Source: JAKOQB01 sp050258235 (GTDB taxonomy: Bacteria; Pseudomonadota; Gammaproteobacteria; Burkholderiales; Burkholderiaceae_F). From it: a stretch of DNA of 64,000 bases. Numbering within the stretch: position 1 is the stretch's first letter; each line of letters starts with the position of its first letter. Both the position numbers and the translations under genes were made by a program. The notes under the pieces are model-generated. The model saw only the letters and a list, made by a program, of their open reading frames with translations, did not search any database and was not told where the DNA came from. Where the stretch lies: the NCBI GenBank assembly GCA_050258235.1, contig JBLMYK010000145.1, positions 1 to 64,000 on the forward strand. Direction: 5' to 3'. This document shows, piece after piece, positions 1 through 8,655 of the stretch.

Positions 1-67
1 AGCGATGAATGCGAGCGACGCCGAGATTCGGGCCGCCGTGGAATACATGGTGTCGAAATCCAAGTGA
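1..67 (+). CDS. C-terminal end of a c5-type cytochrome c (partial)
   Basis: Only the last 21 or so codons are present, ending in TGA at 65-67. The tail reads MNASDAEIRAAVEYMVSKSK. The pattern of Ser-Asp-Ala-Glu, then Ala-Val-Glu-Tyr-Met-Val, is typical of the last helix of class I cytochromes of the c5 family, which carry electrons in the periplasm. The CXXCH heme site would lie upstream, outside the window, so the assignment rests on this helix alone. A stem-loop follows 30 bases downstream. Confidence 0.6.
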   Translation, partial: AMNASDAEIRAAVEYMVSKSK

Positions 68-97
68 CCCGGTAGCGGCCGGATCACGCAATCCACG

Positions 98-130
98 AAG
101 GGCCGCCGCGAGCGGCCCTTCGGCTTTCTT
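98..130 (+). terminator. Rho-independent terminator after the cytochrome gene
   Basis: A perfect 9-bp stem (AAGGGCCGC at 98-106 and GCGGCCCTT at 112-120) closes a 5-base loop and is followed by a moderately T-rich stretch (CGGCTTTCTT). It lies 30 bases after the cytochrome stop and before the convergent anti-sigma gene. Confidence 0.7.
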
Positions 131-164
131 GCACAGCGAGGCGTCTCGCTGCCGCGCCACCCGC

Positions 165-923
165 TCAGGGATTGAGCTGCTGATAGACGAGCCGCGACAG
201 CCGTAGCAGCTCTTCGCGATCGACATCGCCCGCCAGCGCATATCCGCAAGGACCGTCGATCCAGTAGAACACGCGCGTGCTGCCTTCCTCGGTGAAGCGA
301 AACGCAGTGTCCTTGTTGTCGGCCTCACGCCGCACCAGCAGCGAAAGGCGCTTGCCCTTCGGGTTCTCGTACATCAGCAGTGCGACGGGGGCGTCGCCGG
401 CGCTGCTGGCGGCCGGCAGCAGCCGCCCGCCCAGCAGCCGATATCCCGCCGCATCGAGTTGCGGGGCGCGCAGCGGAACGGACAGGCGCTTCGACAGCCA
501 TGCAACCAGGTGCTGCTCCTCCTGCGCCGGGACCTCAACCGGGTGGCGAACTTCGGGCACGTACGCCACATACGCGAGCACGGCCTGGTGCGCGAACGCC
601 GCCAGCGGCGCGGACTGCGCCGTGAGCAGCCCGCGCGAGATGAACCCGATCCCTATCCCCAGCAACAAGGTTGCGGCGATCGCCAAGGGCCCCCGCGTCC
701 AACCGTGCGCAGTCGATTCAGGCAGGTGCAACGCATGCGGCTCGGCCAGCACGCCGTCGAAGGCGGCGTGCAGGGCTTCGTTCTGCGCCAGGTAGGCACG
801 CGCACTGTCGCGAGCGGCGGCATCGTCGCGCAGAAGCGCCTCGAAGCGCTCGCGTTCCGACGCCGGCATCTGCCCGTCGACATACGCGTGAAGTTCGTTC
901 TCTTCGATCGCGTGCTTCATCAT
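165..923 (-). CDS. Anti-sigma factor (single-pass membrane protein)
   Basis: This 252-residue protein probably holds the ECF sigma factor encoded just upstream at the inner membrane. The N-terminal cytoplasmic part begins MKHAIEENELHAYVDGQMP, a conserved opening of this anti-sigma family. One membrane segment (about residues 77-100, Ala/Leu/Ile/Gly-rich) follows, then a periplasmic C-terminal domain of about 150 residues. No HxxxCxxC zinc motif is visible, so it is not a ZAS-type redox sensor. Its ATG overlaps the TGA of the sigma gene (ATGA), showing translational coupling; a second ATG follows immediately. The signal that releases the sigma factor cannot be read from the sequence. Confidence 0.82.
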   Translation of the reverse strand: MMKHAIEENELHAYVDGQMPASERERFEALLRDDAAARDSARAYLAQNEALHAAFDGVLAEPHALHLPESTAHGWTRGPLAIAATLLLGIGIGFISRGLLTAQSAPLAAFAHQAVLAYVAYVPEVRHPVEVPAQEEQHLVAWLSKRLSVPLRAPQLDAAGYRLLGGRLLPAASSAGDAPVALLMYENPKGKRLSLLVRREADNKDTAFRFTEEGSTRVFYWIDGPCGYALAGDVDREELLRLSRLVYQQLNP

Positions 924-1477
924 TTCACTCTTCGAAGGGTCGACGGCGTCGCCGTGCGCGTCGCCCGCTCTGGGTCTTCGTCCAGCAACTGCCGCAACCG
1001 CTCGCGCCCCCTGGAGAGCCGAGACATGACCGTACCGATCGGAACGTCCAGCGCGAAGGCGGCTTCCGCATACGACAGCTGTTCCAGCCCGACCAGCAGG
1101 ATGACCGCGCGTTGTTCATCCGCAAGTTGCATCAGCGCCCGCCCGATCTCGCGCACCGCCGCGTCGGTTTCAGCACTTGCGCCAGCCGCCGGCAGGTCAA
1201 GCGCGGAGCCATCGCCCGCATCCAGCGATTCGGTGACTTTCATGCGCCGTACGGTGTTGACGAAGACGTTGTGCATCACTGCGAATAGCCAGGCGCGCAA
1301 ACTGCCCTTCGGATCCCCCGCGCCCGCGCGCCAGAGTGCCCGCTTTTCCCACGCGCGCTCGAGCGTGTCCTGCGTCAGGTCGTCGGCAGCGTCTCGATTG
1401 CCGGTCAGCGCGCGCGCATAACGCCGCAGACGCGGAATATGTGCCTCCAGATCCGACGGTGTGAACGGCAGAGTCAT
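920..1477 (-). CDS. ECF-family RNA polymerase sigma factor
   Basis: This 185-residue protein has the two-domain layout of ECF sigma factors. Region 2 lies around residues 15-50, with the RYARALTGNRDAADDLTQDT core that contacts polymerase and the -10 element. Region 4 lies around residues 120-168, with a helix-turn-helix of the form LSYAEAAFALDVPIGTVMSR for the -35 element. It is the first gene of a two-gene operon with the overlapping anti-sigma gene, the usual arrangement for autoregulated ECF modules. The group and target regulon are not identifiable here; nearby cytochrome and transport genes are candidates only by position. Confidence 0.9.
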   Translation of the reverse strand: MTLPFTPSDLEAHIPRLRRYARALTGNRDAADDLTQDTLERAWEKRALWRAGAGDPKGSLRAWLFAVMHNVFVNTVRRMKVTESLDAGDGSALDLPAAGASAETDAAVREIGRALMQLADEQRAVILLVGLEQLSYAEAAFALDVPIGTVMSRLSRGRERLRQLLDEDPERATRTATPSTLRRVK

Positions 1478-1627
1478 CCAGGCTTCGCCGGGTTCAACTT
1501 AAGGCTGCGCCAATCGGTCACGCGAGCGTTGCGCAAACTCCGCAGGCACGATCCATTTTGGGCAGTCCAAGCTTCAGAACGATTCCGCAGGTCAATTTAT
1601 TCCTGCCCGCGCCAGATCCCCGATAGG

Positions 1628-3640
1628 TCAGATCTCCTGCGGATCCACCTCGATGCGCCAGCGTACGCGCGGTTTGTAGGCCTGGGCGTAGCGGCGCACC
1701 TCTGCCAGCCAGCTGCGCAGGAAGGATTGCAGTTCGCGACGCCGGCTTGCCTCCGCCAGCAGCTGGGCACGATATACGCGGTCGACCTTGACGATGGGCA
1801 TCGGTACCGGATCGAAGATCGTCACCGAATCCCCGGTCGTGGTCGCAATATGTCTGGCTTCGGCCAGAAAGCCCATTGCCGGTTCGAGTTGGCGCGCCTC
1901 GGCCACGAGAAGCGCCTGCGAAACGAACGGTGGCATGCCGGCAGCACGACGCTCCGCCAGTTGCGACCGGGCGAAGCCTTCGTAGTCGTGCTGGGAGAAT
2001 GCCGCCAGCAATGGATGGCGCGGGTAACGCGTCTGCAACAAGACCCGGCTCGCCTTGCCCGTTCGGCCGGCGCGGCCGGCTACCTGCATCAGCGTGGCGA
2101 ACAGGCGCTCCGGCGCGCGAAAGTCGTGGGACAGGAGCTGCGCATCCGCATTGAGGACGCCGACCAGTGCAATGCGCTGGAAGTCGTGCCCCTTGGTGAT
2201 CATCTGGGTGCCGACGAGCACGTCGGTTTCGCCCGCGTGCACGGCCGCGAATGCAGACTCTGCGACGCCGCGACGCCGCGTTGTATCCCGGTCGATGCGC
2301 GCGATGCGGGCTCCCGGAAGCAGCCTTTTCAGTTCTTCCTCGATGCGCTGGGTCCCCTGTCCGACAGCGCCGATGTCCTGGTTCCCGCAGGTTGGACACG
2401 CTGACGGCACCTTCGTCTGCCAGCCGCAGTGATGGCAACGCAGCGTCCCGTCGGCCTTGTGAAACGCCGCAAACACCGAGCATCGCCCGCAGCTCGACAG
2501 CCATCCGCACGCCGCACAGGCGAGTACCGGTGCATACCCGCGTCGGTTGATGAAGACGAGGGCTTGCTCGGCATTGCTTACGACGTCAGTAAGCGCACAC
2601 CTTAACTCTTCGGAGATCCCGTGCACGGGATTCGAGCGGCCGAGGTCGATCAGCTCGATCGCCGGCGCCGAGCGCGCCTCGACGCGCTGTCGCAGGCGCA
2701 GCAGTCGGTAGCGTTGGGCCTGCGCGTGTTCCCACGATTCCAGGGACGGTGTCGCCGATCCCAGAATCACCGGAATGTCCTCGATCTGCGCGCGCTTGAT
2801 CGCAAGGTCCCGCGCAGAAAGGCGCACACCTTCGCCCGCCTTGTAGGAGGCGTCGTGCTCTTCGTCGACCACGATCATGCGCAGCTTGGGCAACGAAGCA
2901 AGAACCGCCAGCCGGGTTCCGACGATGATCCTTGCCCGCCCTTCGTGCGCGGCCAGCCATGCTGCCGACCGCTCGCGGTCGGACATTCCGCTATGCATGC
3001 TGACGACCGGGACACTTGGAAAGTGGGCGCATACATTCGTGAGAAGCTGCGGTGTCAGGTTGATCTCGGGCACCAGCAGCAGGCACTGGGCCTCGTGATC
3101 CGCCTCGACGATCCTGGCGATAGCGTCCAGATACACGGCAGTCTTTCCGCTGCCGGTCACGCCGAACAGAAGCGTTGGGGAGAATCCAGGTCGCGCCGTG
3201 ATCGCCTCGACAGCGGCGCGCTGGTCCGCGTTCAGATCAGGAGGGGGCGATGTAAGTGGCGCCTTGCGTTCCGAACTTTCGCTTCGCAGCCGCCGCAGCA
3301 CCGAATCGAAACGCGGACCCGGAGGCGACCTCAGGAGTGGCGGCAGAGCCGGAATGGCCACCTCGCCCCAGCGATGTTGGTAGTAGTCGGCCGCGAACCG
3401 GGTCAATTCGAGCCACTTCGACGTCAGTGGCGCGACCGGCTCTATCACCCGGGCGATTGGCCGTATCCGGTTCGCGGGGAGTTCTGAAGTTTCCGAGAGA
3501 CCGACCGAGATGCCGACGCACCGACGCCGACCAAGAGGCACGACGCACAGTCGGCCAAGACCGGGATCGGTCATCCCTGCCGGGACTGCGTAGTCGAGCG
3601 GCTGGTCGATCGCAAGGTCGACCGCGACCTGGACGAACAT
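1628..3640 (-). CDS. priA: Primosomal replication-restart helicase PriA
   Basis: PriA recognises stalled or collapsed forks and reloads the replicative helicase. The 670-residue protein has an N-terminal DNA-binding domain (begins MFVQVAVDLAIDQPLDYAVP), a superfamily 2 helicase core with Walker A GVTGSGKT near residues 160-167 and a DEEH box near 257-260, and a zinc region near residues 370-420 with four Cys pairs (CAAC, CGRC, CHHC, CPTC). Length is close to other betaproteobacterial PriA proteins. It lies 318 bases downstream of hemE in the same direction, so it may have its own promoter. Confidence 0.95.
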   Translation of the reverse strand: MFVQVAVDLAIDQPLDYAVPAGMTDPGLGRLCVVPLGRRRCVGISVGLSETSELPANRIRPIARVIEPVAPLTSKWLELTRFAADYYQHRWGEVAIPALPPLLRSPPGPRFDSVLRRLRSESSERKAPLTSPPPDLNADQRAAVEAITARPGFSPTLLFGVTGSGKTAVYLDAIARIVEADHEAQCLLLVPEINLTPQLLTNVCAHFPSVPVVSMHSGMSDRERSAAWLAAHEGRARIIVGTRLAVLASLPKLRMIVVDEEHDASYKAGEGVRLSARDLAIKRAQIEDIPVILGSATPSLESWEHAQAQRYRLLRLRQRVEARSAPAIELIDLGRSNPVHGISEELRCALTDVVSNAEQALVFINRRGYAPVLACAACGWLSSCGRCSVFAAFHKADGTLRCHHCGWQTKVPSACPTCGNQDIGAVGQGTQRIEEELKRLLPGARIARIDRDTTRRRGVAESAFAAVHAGETDVLVGTQMITKGHDFQRIALVGVLNADAQLLSHDFRAPERLFATLMQVAGRAGRTGKASRVLLQTRYPRHPLLAAFSQHDYEGFARSQLAERRAAGMPPFVSQALLVAEARQLEPAMGFLAEARHIATTTGDSVTIFDPVPMPIVKVDRVYRAQLLAEASRRRELQSFLRSWLAEVRRYAQAYKPRVRWRIEVDPQEI

Positions 3641-3958
3641 GCTGCGCGCCGTTAACTTATCTCGGAAGCCACTTCAATTAAGCTACGCAAGTTCCTGATT
3701 CTCTTGCTTGATCTGGCAGCCGATTTGACTGTGGAAAACTTTGTGGAAAAGCAGGGGCAGCCGAGGGTACGACGATTGCTTGACTGCGGACTGCTGTCGC
3801 GAGAATCGCGGGCGAACAAAGAAAAATCTTTTCTACTCAAAGGCTTAGCTAGACAAATCCACGCTATCCCGCGGAGCGGCTACAGAACCGAGAGCGCGCG
3901 CGCCGTTTGTGAATAAGTCAAGTGGATTCGAGAAAAAACAACATCCGTCTCGCGATCG
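3641..3958. other. Intergenic region between hemE and priA, no gene seen
   Basis: This 318-base gap separates two leftward genes. It is more AT-rich than its surroundings, especially 3700-3860, so it may hold the priA promoter. It contains two TGTGGAAAA stretches (around 3731 and 3742) but no clear hairpin, RNA gene or coding frame with recognisable protein. Confidence 0.5.
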
Positions 3959-5074
3959 CTACGCGGGTCGACCCGCGGCACGCAGCGAGCGGCTCTGCTC
4001 GTGGACCGCATCGACGAGGGTCGCAACCGCGGCCGGCGGCGTGAACTGCGAGATCCCGTGGCCAAGGTTGAACACATGCCCGCCCCAGCCGCCGTCCGCG
4101 CGGCGCGGTTGGCCGAAGCTGTGCAGGACCTTTCCCACTTCCGCGCGAACGCCGGCCTCGTCTGCGAAGAGCGCCATCGGGTCGAGATTGCCCTGCAGCG
4201 CGCATCGATCATCGAGGCGCGCGCGCGCCTGACCAAGGTCGACAGTCCAATCGACGCCGACCGCGTCACACCCGGTCGCCGCGATCTCTTCCAGCCACAG
4301 TCCGCCGCCCTTGGTGAAGCAGATCACCGGGATGCGCTCGCTCTCCCTCTCCCGTTCCAGCTTCCCGACCACGTCCGCCGTGTACTTGAGCGAAAAGGAC
4401 CGGAAAGCCTCATGCGAGAGGACACCACCCCAGGTGTCGAAGATCATCACCGCCTGCGCCCCGGCTGCGATCTGCGCGTTCAGGTAAGCGGCTACTGCCG
4501 CCGCATTTACTGCAAGTATTCGATGCAGGAGATCGGGACGCTGGTACAGCATCGTCTTGATCGTGCGGAAGTCGTCCGAGCCCCCACCCTCGACCATGTA
4601 GCAGGCGAGAGTGAACGGGCTGCCCGAAAAGCCGATCAGCGGCACGCGATTCGCAAGTCCGCGGCGAATTTCGCGCACCGCATCGAGTACGTAGGCGAGC
4701 GAAAGCTCGGGATCAGGAACTGACAGACGCGCCACGTCCTGCTCTGTCCGCACGGGCCTCTCGAACCGTGGGCCCTCGCCCTCGGCAAAGAACAGTCCCA
4801 GTCCCATCGCGTCCGGCACCGTGAGGATGTCTGAAAAGAGAATCGCCGCATCGAGCGGGTACCTATCCAGCGGCTGCAGCGTCACCTCGGTTGCAAAGGA
4901 CGGGGACTTGGCAAGAGCAAGAAAGCTGCCGGCCCGCTTGCGGGTCGCGTTGTATTCGGGAAGGTAGCGACCCGCCTGGCGCATCAGCCAGACCGGTGTG
5001 TAGTCGGTCGGCTCCCGCAACAGGGCCCGCAGGAGGCTGTCGTTGTTCGGTCTCACGCGGAACGCACCTGACAT
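3959..5074 (-). CDS. hemE: Uroporphyrinogen decarboxylase
   Basis: HemE removes four carboxyl groups from uroporphyrinogen III to give coproporphyrinogen III in cytosolic heme synthesis. The substrate-binding signature MRQAGRYLPEY is near the N-terminus, followed by PLDRYPLDAAILFSDIL and later GFSGSPFTLACYMVEGGGS, all strongly conserved in the family. The ATG at 5074 gives 371 residues, close to the usual 350-365. A GTG at 5098 would add eight residues with no visible benefit. It is monocistronic or transcribed toward priA; a terminator of the upstream small gene ends about 70 bases before it. Confidence 0.95.
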   Translation of the reverse strand: MSGAFRVRPNNDSLLRALLREPTDYTPVWLMRQAGRYLPEYNATRKRAGSFLALAKSPSFATEVTLQPLDRYPLDAAILFSDILTVPDAMGLGLFFAEGEGPRFERPVRTEQDVARLSVPDPELSLAYVLDAVREIRRGLANRVPLIGFSGSPFTLACYMVEGGGSDDFRTIKTMLYQRPDLLHRILAVNAAAVAAYLNAQIAAGAQAVMIFDTWGGVLSHEAFRSFSLKYTADVVGKLERERESERIPVICFTKGGGLWLEEIAATGCDAVGVDWTVDLGQARARLDDRCALQGNLDPMALFADEAGVRAEVGKVLHSFGQPRRADGGWGGHVFNLGHGISQFTPPAAVATLVDAVHEQSRSLRAAGRPA

Positions 5075-5145
5075 TCGACGGAGGCGAGATTCTCGCACGG
5101 CAACGCCGCGGGCCTGCCTGTCCTCTGCGCCTGCTGCCCGAAGGA

Positions 5146-5179
5146 AAAACGAAAAAGGGGCAGGCGGTTCGCCTGCCCC
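5146..5179 (-). terminator. Rho-independent terminator of the small secreted-protein gene
   Basis: A perfect 10-bp stem (GGGGCAGGCG at 5157-5166 with CGCCTGCCCC at 5170-5179) has a 3-base loop. Read leftward it is followed by TTTTTCGTTTTTCC, a strong U-tract. It starts about 25 bases after the stop codon of the 56-residue gene. Confidence 0.88.
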
Positions 5180-5204
5180 ATTTCAATGCAAATCTGTCGC
5201 CGAG

Positions 5205-5375
5205 TTACTTCTTGGCGGCAGGCTTTTCGCAGCCGGCCAGTTCCTTCTTGGCTTCAGCGGCTTTCTTGCACTCTTCAGCGGTCGGCTTTTTGGCTTCGGC
5301 CTTCTTCTCCTCGGCGACAGCGACGCCAGCGATAGCGAACAGACCAGCGATGCTGGCAGCAAGCAGCTTCTTCAT
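5205..5375 (-). CDS. Small secreted Lys/Ala-rich protein with two cysteines
   Basis: This 56-codon gene is supported by a good Shine-Dalgarno (CAGGAAA, 7 bases before ATG), a typical signal peptide and a strong terminator. The start MKKLLAASIAGLFAIAGVAV ends in an AxA-like cleavage site near residue 21. The mature part of about 35 residues is Glu/Lys/Ala-rich with two Cys (residues 36 and 49), which could form a disulfide in the periplasm. The gene stands alone between hemE and the TonB-like lipoprotein gene. No function is known to me; similar tiny Lys/Ala-rich exported proteins occur in betaproteobacteria but are mostly uncharacterised. Confidence 0.8.
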   Translation of the reverse strand: MKKLLAASIAGLFAIAGVAVAEEKKAEAKKPTAEECKKAAEAKKELAGCEKPAAKK

Positions 5376-5564
5376 CGATTTTCCTGAGACGGTTGGTTGG
5401 TAGTAGATGGTCTGACCCGCGCCTGCTGTGGAGAAACGCCGACTGCAGAGCGCGAGCCGATGCGGCTAACGGCCACGTATCAGCACGGTTGACACCGACC
5501 GGCGCCGGCACAGACTAAACGGCGGCCTTTGCGGGTAAACCCTCGGATAGTCGCTGACTGCTAG

Positions 5565-6113
5565 CTACTCGAAGACCTGTGGAGACGCCAAGGTTCGAAT
5601 CTGGAACTGACCGTCATCGCGAAAGAGCCACGTCTCCGTCGTCCTGATCGTTCCCTGCGCCGTCAACGCGCGCGGCGGCGGCGGAAGCGGCGACGCCGCC
5701 TTCAGCGTTCTTAACGCGACGGAGCCGAGTTCTCGCGAATGCGCCGGCACCCGTAGCAACTCCGCGCGTCGCACCCGCCCGTCGGCCGCAACCGTCATCT
5801 CGACCACGACGACCGCGCGCAGCGGATTGGGCGGCCTGCCTGAATAGACCAGGCCGCCGTTCGCTGCCTGGATGTGCTCGGCCGCAGTACGTTTCCAGTC
5901 GGCCAGTGATTGCGTTGACGCCGCGGAGGCACGCGGAGTCGCTGCACGGGTCGCCGGCGTCTTGCCTTCCTGCTGGCCGGGCCAGGCCCCTGAGCTTCCG
6001 GTTCGAGGTGGCTCGGGCGCCTGCGTGGCACAGCCCGCCGCGAAGACGGCCGCCAGAAGCGCGATCGCGCGCGTTTGCGAACGAATTAAGCGTAGGGCCG
6101 TCGCCGGGCTCAT
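5565..6113 (-). CDS. Lipoprotein with TonB C-terminal-like domain
   Basis: This 182-residue protein begins with a lipoprotein signal (IALLAAVFAAGC, acylated Cys at about residue 28). A Pro/Ala/Thr-rich linker follows, then a domain of about 90 residues reading VVVEMTVAADGRVRRAELLR and ending in a family-like TETWLFRDDGQF strand, resembling the TonB C-terminal domain that contacts outer-membrane receptors. It lies about 100 bases downstream of, and in the same direction as, the TonB-dependent receptor gene. Classical TonB has an N-terminal transmembrane anchor rather than a lipobox, so a role in energy transduction is an inference. No exbB or exbD is in the window. Confidence 0.72.
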   Translation of the reverse strand: MSPATALRLIRSQTRAIALLAAVFAAGCATQAPEPPRTGSSGAWPGQQEGKTPATRAATPRASAASTQSLADWKRTAAEHIQAANGGLVYSGRPPNPLRAVVVVEMTVAADGRVRRAELLRVPAHSRELGSVALRTLKAASPLPPPPRALTAQGTIRTTETWLFRDDGQFQIRTLASPQVFE

Positions 6114-6210
6114 TGCGCCCCCTTCGAACCTTGATCTCGGTGTCCCCTCTTAGCATCTCTCGCCGCCGGCGCAAATGCGGCAAACGGCCGAGTGCGGATG
6201 ACGCGGCGGG

Positions 6211-8340
6211 CTAAAGCGTCACGTCAAGGCCCGCCAGCCACGTGCGGCCCGGCGCGGGTTCGAAGAAGCGACCGTTTGCTTCGTTAACGATGACCGACCC
6301 GGCGTAGCGGTGATCGAACACGTTGTCGACTCGCACGAACGTTCTCACCTTGCGGCCCACCGCGGTAAAGGTCCGCGCCGCTTTCAGGCCAACAACCACA
6401 TACCCCGCCGCACGATCGCTGTTGCGATCGTCGACGTACAACGCCGACTGCGCTCGCGCTTGCGCGCTGAGGTCCGCCCATCCGCGATACTTGATTTCGA
6501 CGAACCCCGAACGCGCCGGCACGGCCGGCAGCTTGTTGCCCGCGGCAACGGGCACCGAAGGCGCGAGACAGGGCGCCGGTCCGCAGGTGAGGAAGTCCGC
6601 ATCGAACTTCGCATCGATGTAGGCAGCGCTGGCGTATGCAGACAGACGCGGGCTGATTCGCCAGTCGGCCGCGACTTCGGCCCCATCGCGCTTCGTCTTT
6701 GCGACGTTGCCATATCCGCTGCGTCCGCCGCTGTTGGACAGAGCGACGAGATCGTCTCGCGTGCCGATGGTGAACAGGGCGGCGGTTGTAAACAGTGTCG
6801 GCGTCCACTGCACCTTCGCCCCGACCTCGAAGTTGTTGCTTCTGGCGGCCTTGACGCCCGTGTTCAGTCCGGCGGACCCGTCCGGCCGATAGGCAAGTTC
6901 GTTCAGGGTCGGGGTCTCGAATCCCCGACCATAGGCGACGTACAGGGATGCCCGCGAAGTCGGACGGAACACCACCCCCAGGGTCGGATTCACCGCGGAG
7001 TACGAGGTGCTGCCGGAGTCGTCGCCATTTGCGCCGACGATGTAGTGGTCCTTGGAATCGAAGCTGACATGCGAGGCGCGCACGCCTGCGTTGATGCGCC
7101 AGGCATCGCCCCAGCGCAACTCGAGCTGGGCGTACGGATCGGCGCTCTGGACGCGATTGTCCTCATCGCGCCGCAATTTTCCCTGCACCCCAAGCTGTGT
7201 CCCGATGAAGTTTTCGTAGCCGCGCCGATTCTCGTCCATGCGCTCGACGTCGATGCCGACAGTCGCCGTCGCGTTGTCCAGCTCCCACACGGCACGCAGA
7301 TCGACCCCGCCAAAGTTGCGATCGAAGTCGATCACGCCTCCGGGACTGCGGGGATTCGTCTGCGTCGCCACCGGAATCGACTGGAACTGTTCTACTGACC
7401 GGGTGCCGATCCAGGCGGCCGTTTTCAACGACGTCTGAGCAGACAGTCTCGACTCGAGGTCGACTCCTGCCGTGGTCTGTCGCGTCGTTTTGCGCGTGTC
7501 GAACTGAAGAGCAACGCCCGTGGTCTGGTCGGGATTTGCTTCGAACTGCGCGCGCGTCAGGCCGAGCGGATCCTGCGCATTCGGCATCGAAACCGAGTTG
7601 AGCGCGAATCGCAATCGACCAAGGGGCGAATCGTAGGACGCCCAGCGCAGGTTCAGCGTATCGCGCCGTGCCTCGGCGTGCGGCCGCGCGCCGGCGGTGC
7701 TGAATCGCACTGCGTCGATCGCAAAGGCATATGGCTCCACGCCCCCGACCGCGTCCACACCTGCGCGCCAGGTCGTATTCGATCCGTATGCGCCGCCCAC
7801 CTCGCTGCGAAATGGTTGCGGCTTCAGCTCCGTCGTCAACGCGATCACGCCGCCCGACGAGTTCCCATACAGCGCCGAGAACGGTCCACGCAGCACCTCG
7901 ACTCTCTCGGCCGCGTTCAACGGGAAGTGCGATACCTGCCCCTGCCCGTCCGGAAAGGAGGCTGGAATGCCGTCGACGTACAGACGGATGCCACGCACTC
8001 CGAAGGTCGATCGAGATCCGAAACCGCGGACCGATATCTGCAGATCCTGCGCGTAATTCTGGCGGTCGAGCACCACGACACCGGGAACGCGCCCGAGCGA
8101 TTCGGAGAGATTGACGCGCAGCTGCGCGTCGCGCAGCGTATCGCGCTCGATCACGTCGACCGAAGCTGGCACATCGAGCAGCGGTCGCTCAACGCGGGTC
8201 GCGGTGACCACGACCGGCGCAAGCGCGGTCTGGCCGGACGCCTGGTCCGCCTGCTGCGCGCCGGCGATCGGGCTCAGCGCAAGCAGCGACACGACCGCCA
8301 AGCCCTGGGGCAACTGGCGGCGTTGAACGTGGAAAGGCAT
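6211..8340 (-). CDS. TonB-dependent outer-membrane receptor
   Basis: This is a 709-residue outer-membrane beta-barrel transporter for a scarce ligand, probably a ferric siderophore or other metal complex. The ATG at 8340 starts a signal peptide (hydrophobic QGLAVVSLLALSPIAGAQ). The plug domain follows, with APVVVTATRVERPLLDVPAS and then RVEVLRGPFSALYGNSSGG, the conserved plug motif. The barrel ends in a typical terminal strand and aromatic/leucine residue (AGLDVTL). An in-frame TTG at 8352 would add four residues; ATG is preferred. A TonB-like lipoprotein gene lies downstream. No Fur box was recognised, so the substrate stays open. Confidence 0.88.
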   Translation of the reverse strand: MPFHVQRRQLPQGLAVVSLLALSPIAGAQQADQASGQTALAPVVVTATRVERPLLDVPASVDVIERDTLRDAQLRVNLSESLGRVPGVVVLDRQNYAQDLQISVRGFGSRSTFGVRGIRLYVDGIPASFPDGQGQVSHFPLNAAERVEVLRGPFSALYGNSSGGVIALTTELKPQPFRSEVGGAYGSNTTWRAGVDAVGGVEPYAFAIDAVRFSTAGARPHAEARRDTLNLRWASYDSPLGRLRFALNSVSMPNAQDPLGLTRAQFEANPDQTTGVALQFDTRKTTRQTTAGVDLESRLSAQTSLKTAAWIGTRSVEQFQSIPVATQTNPRSPGGVIDFDRNFGGVDLRAVWELDNATATVGIDVERMDENRRGYENFIGTQLGVQGKLRRDEDNRVQSADPYAQLELRWGDAWRINAGVRASHVSFDSKDHYIVGANGDDSGSTSYSAVNPTLGVVFRPTSRASLYVAYGRGFETPTLNELAYRPDGSAGLNTGVKAARSNNFEVGAKVQWTPTLFTTAALFTIGTRDDLVALSNSGGRSGYGNVAKTKRDGAEVAADWRISPRLSAYASAAYIDAKFDADFLTCGPAPCLAPSVPVAAGNKLPAVPARSGFVEIKYRGWADLSAQARAQSALYVDDRNSDRAAGYVVVGLKAARTFTAVGRKVRTFVRVDNVFDHRYAGSVIVNEANGRFFEPAPGRTWLAGLDVTL

Positions 8341-8348
8341 GCTTGAAT

Positions 8349-8480
8349 TCAATGAAGCTGCGGCAGTGCCTTCACCTCGATCTGGATCGCCGAGAAGTAC
8401 GCCGCCAGGTCACGCACGTCGCTATCGCTGAGCGTCTTGGCAGCGATCGACGTGACTTCGCTGTGCCGCTCTCCTGAACC
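8349..8480 (-). pseudogene. Remnant of a class I cytochrome c gene (C-terminus only)
   Basis: Upstream of the receptor gene an open frame, ending in TGA at 8349-8351, encodes a tail containing SIAAKTLSDSDVRDLAAYFS. This matches the last helix of c4/c553-type cytochromes. Upstream, in the same frame, the sequence no longer resembles a cytochrome and there is no CXXCH heme site or start. The fragment therefore looks like the 3' end of a deleted or rearranged gene. It could also be coincidence in a short frame, but the helix pattern is specific. Confidence 0.5.
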
Positions 8481-8655
8481 ATTGACGGATGTTGTCCGCG
8501 TTCGCGCGCGGGCGGCTGACTATACGGGCGGCTGCCGCACTCGTCTACGTGTTGACCCCAGGGGAAACTCGCGCAAGGGCGCGACGAAACCATTGTGGGC
8601 AGTAACTGACCACCTGCCGGCAATTGGCCAGCGGGCGGCCTCTCTGGTCGATCTC
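8481..8655. other. Intergenic region between cytochrome remnant and stress-protein gene
   Basis: Together with the remnant this makes a gap of about 300 bases without an intact gene. No terminator hairpin with a T-tract, RNA gene or further coding frame was recognised. Confidence 0.4.

Noticed and set aside
3641..3958. Possible small gene or origin-like site with TGTGGAAAA repeats
   Set aside because: The repeats do not match DnaA boxes well, and no coding frame with a start signal or known protein was found.
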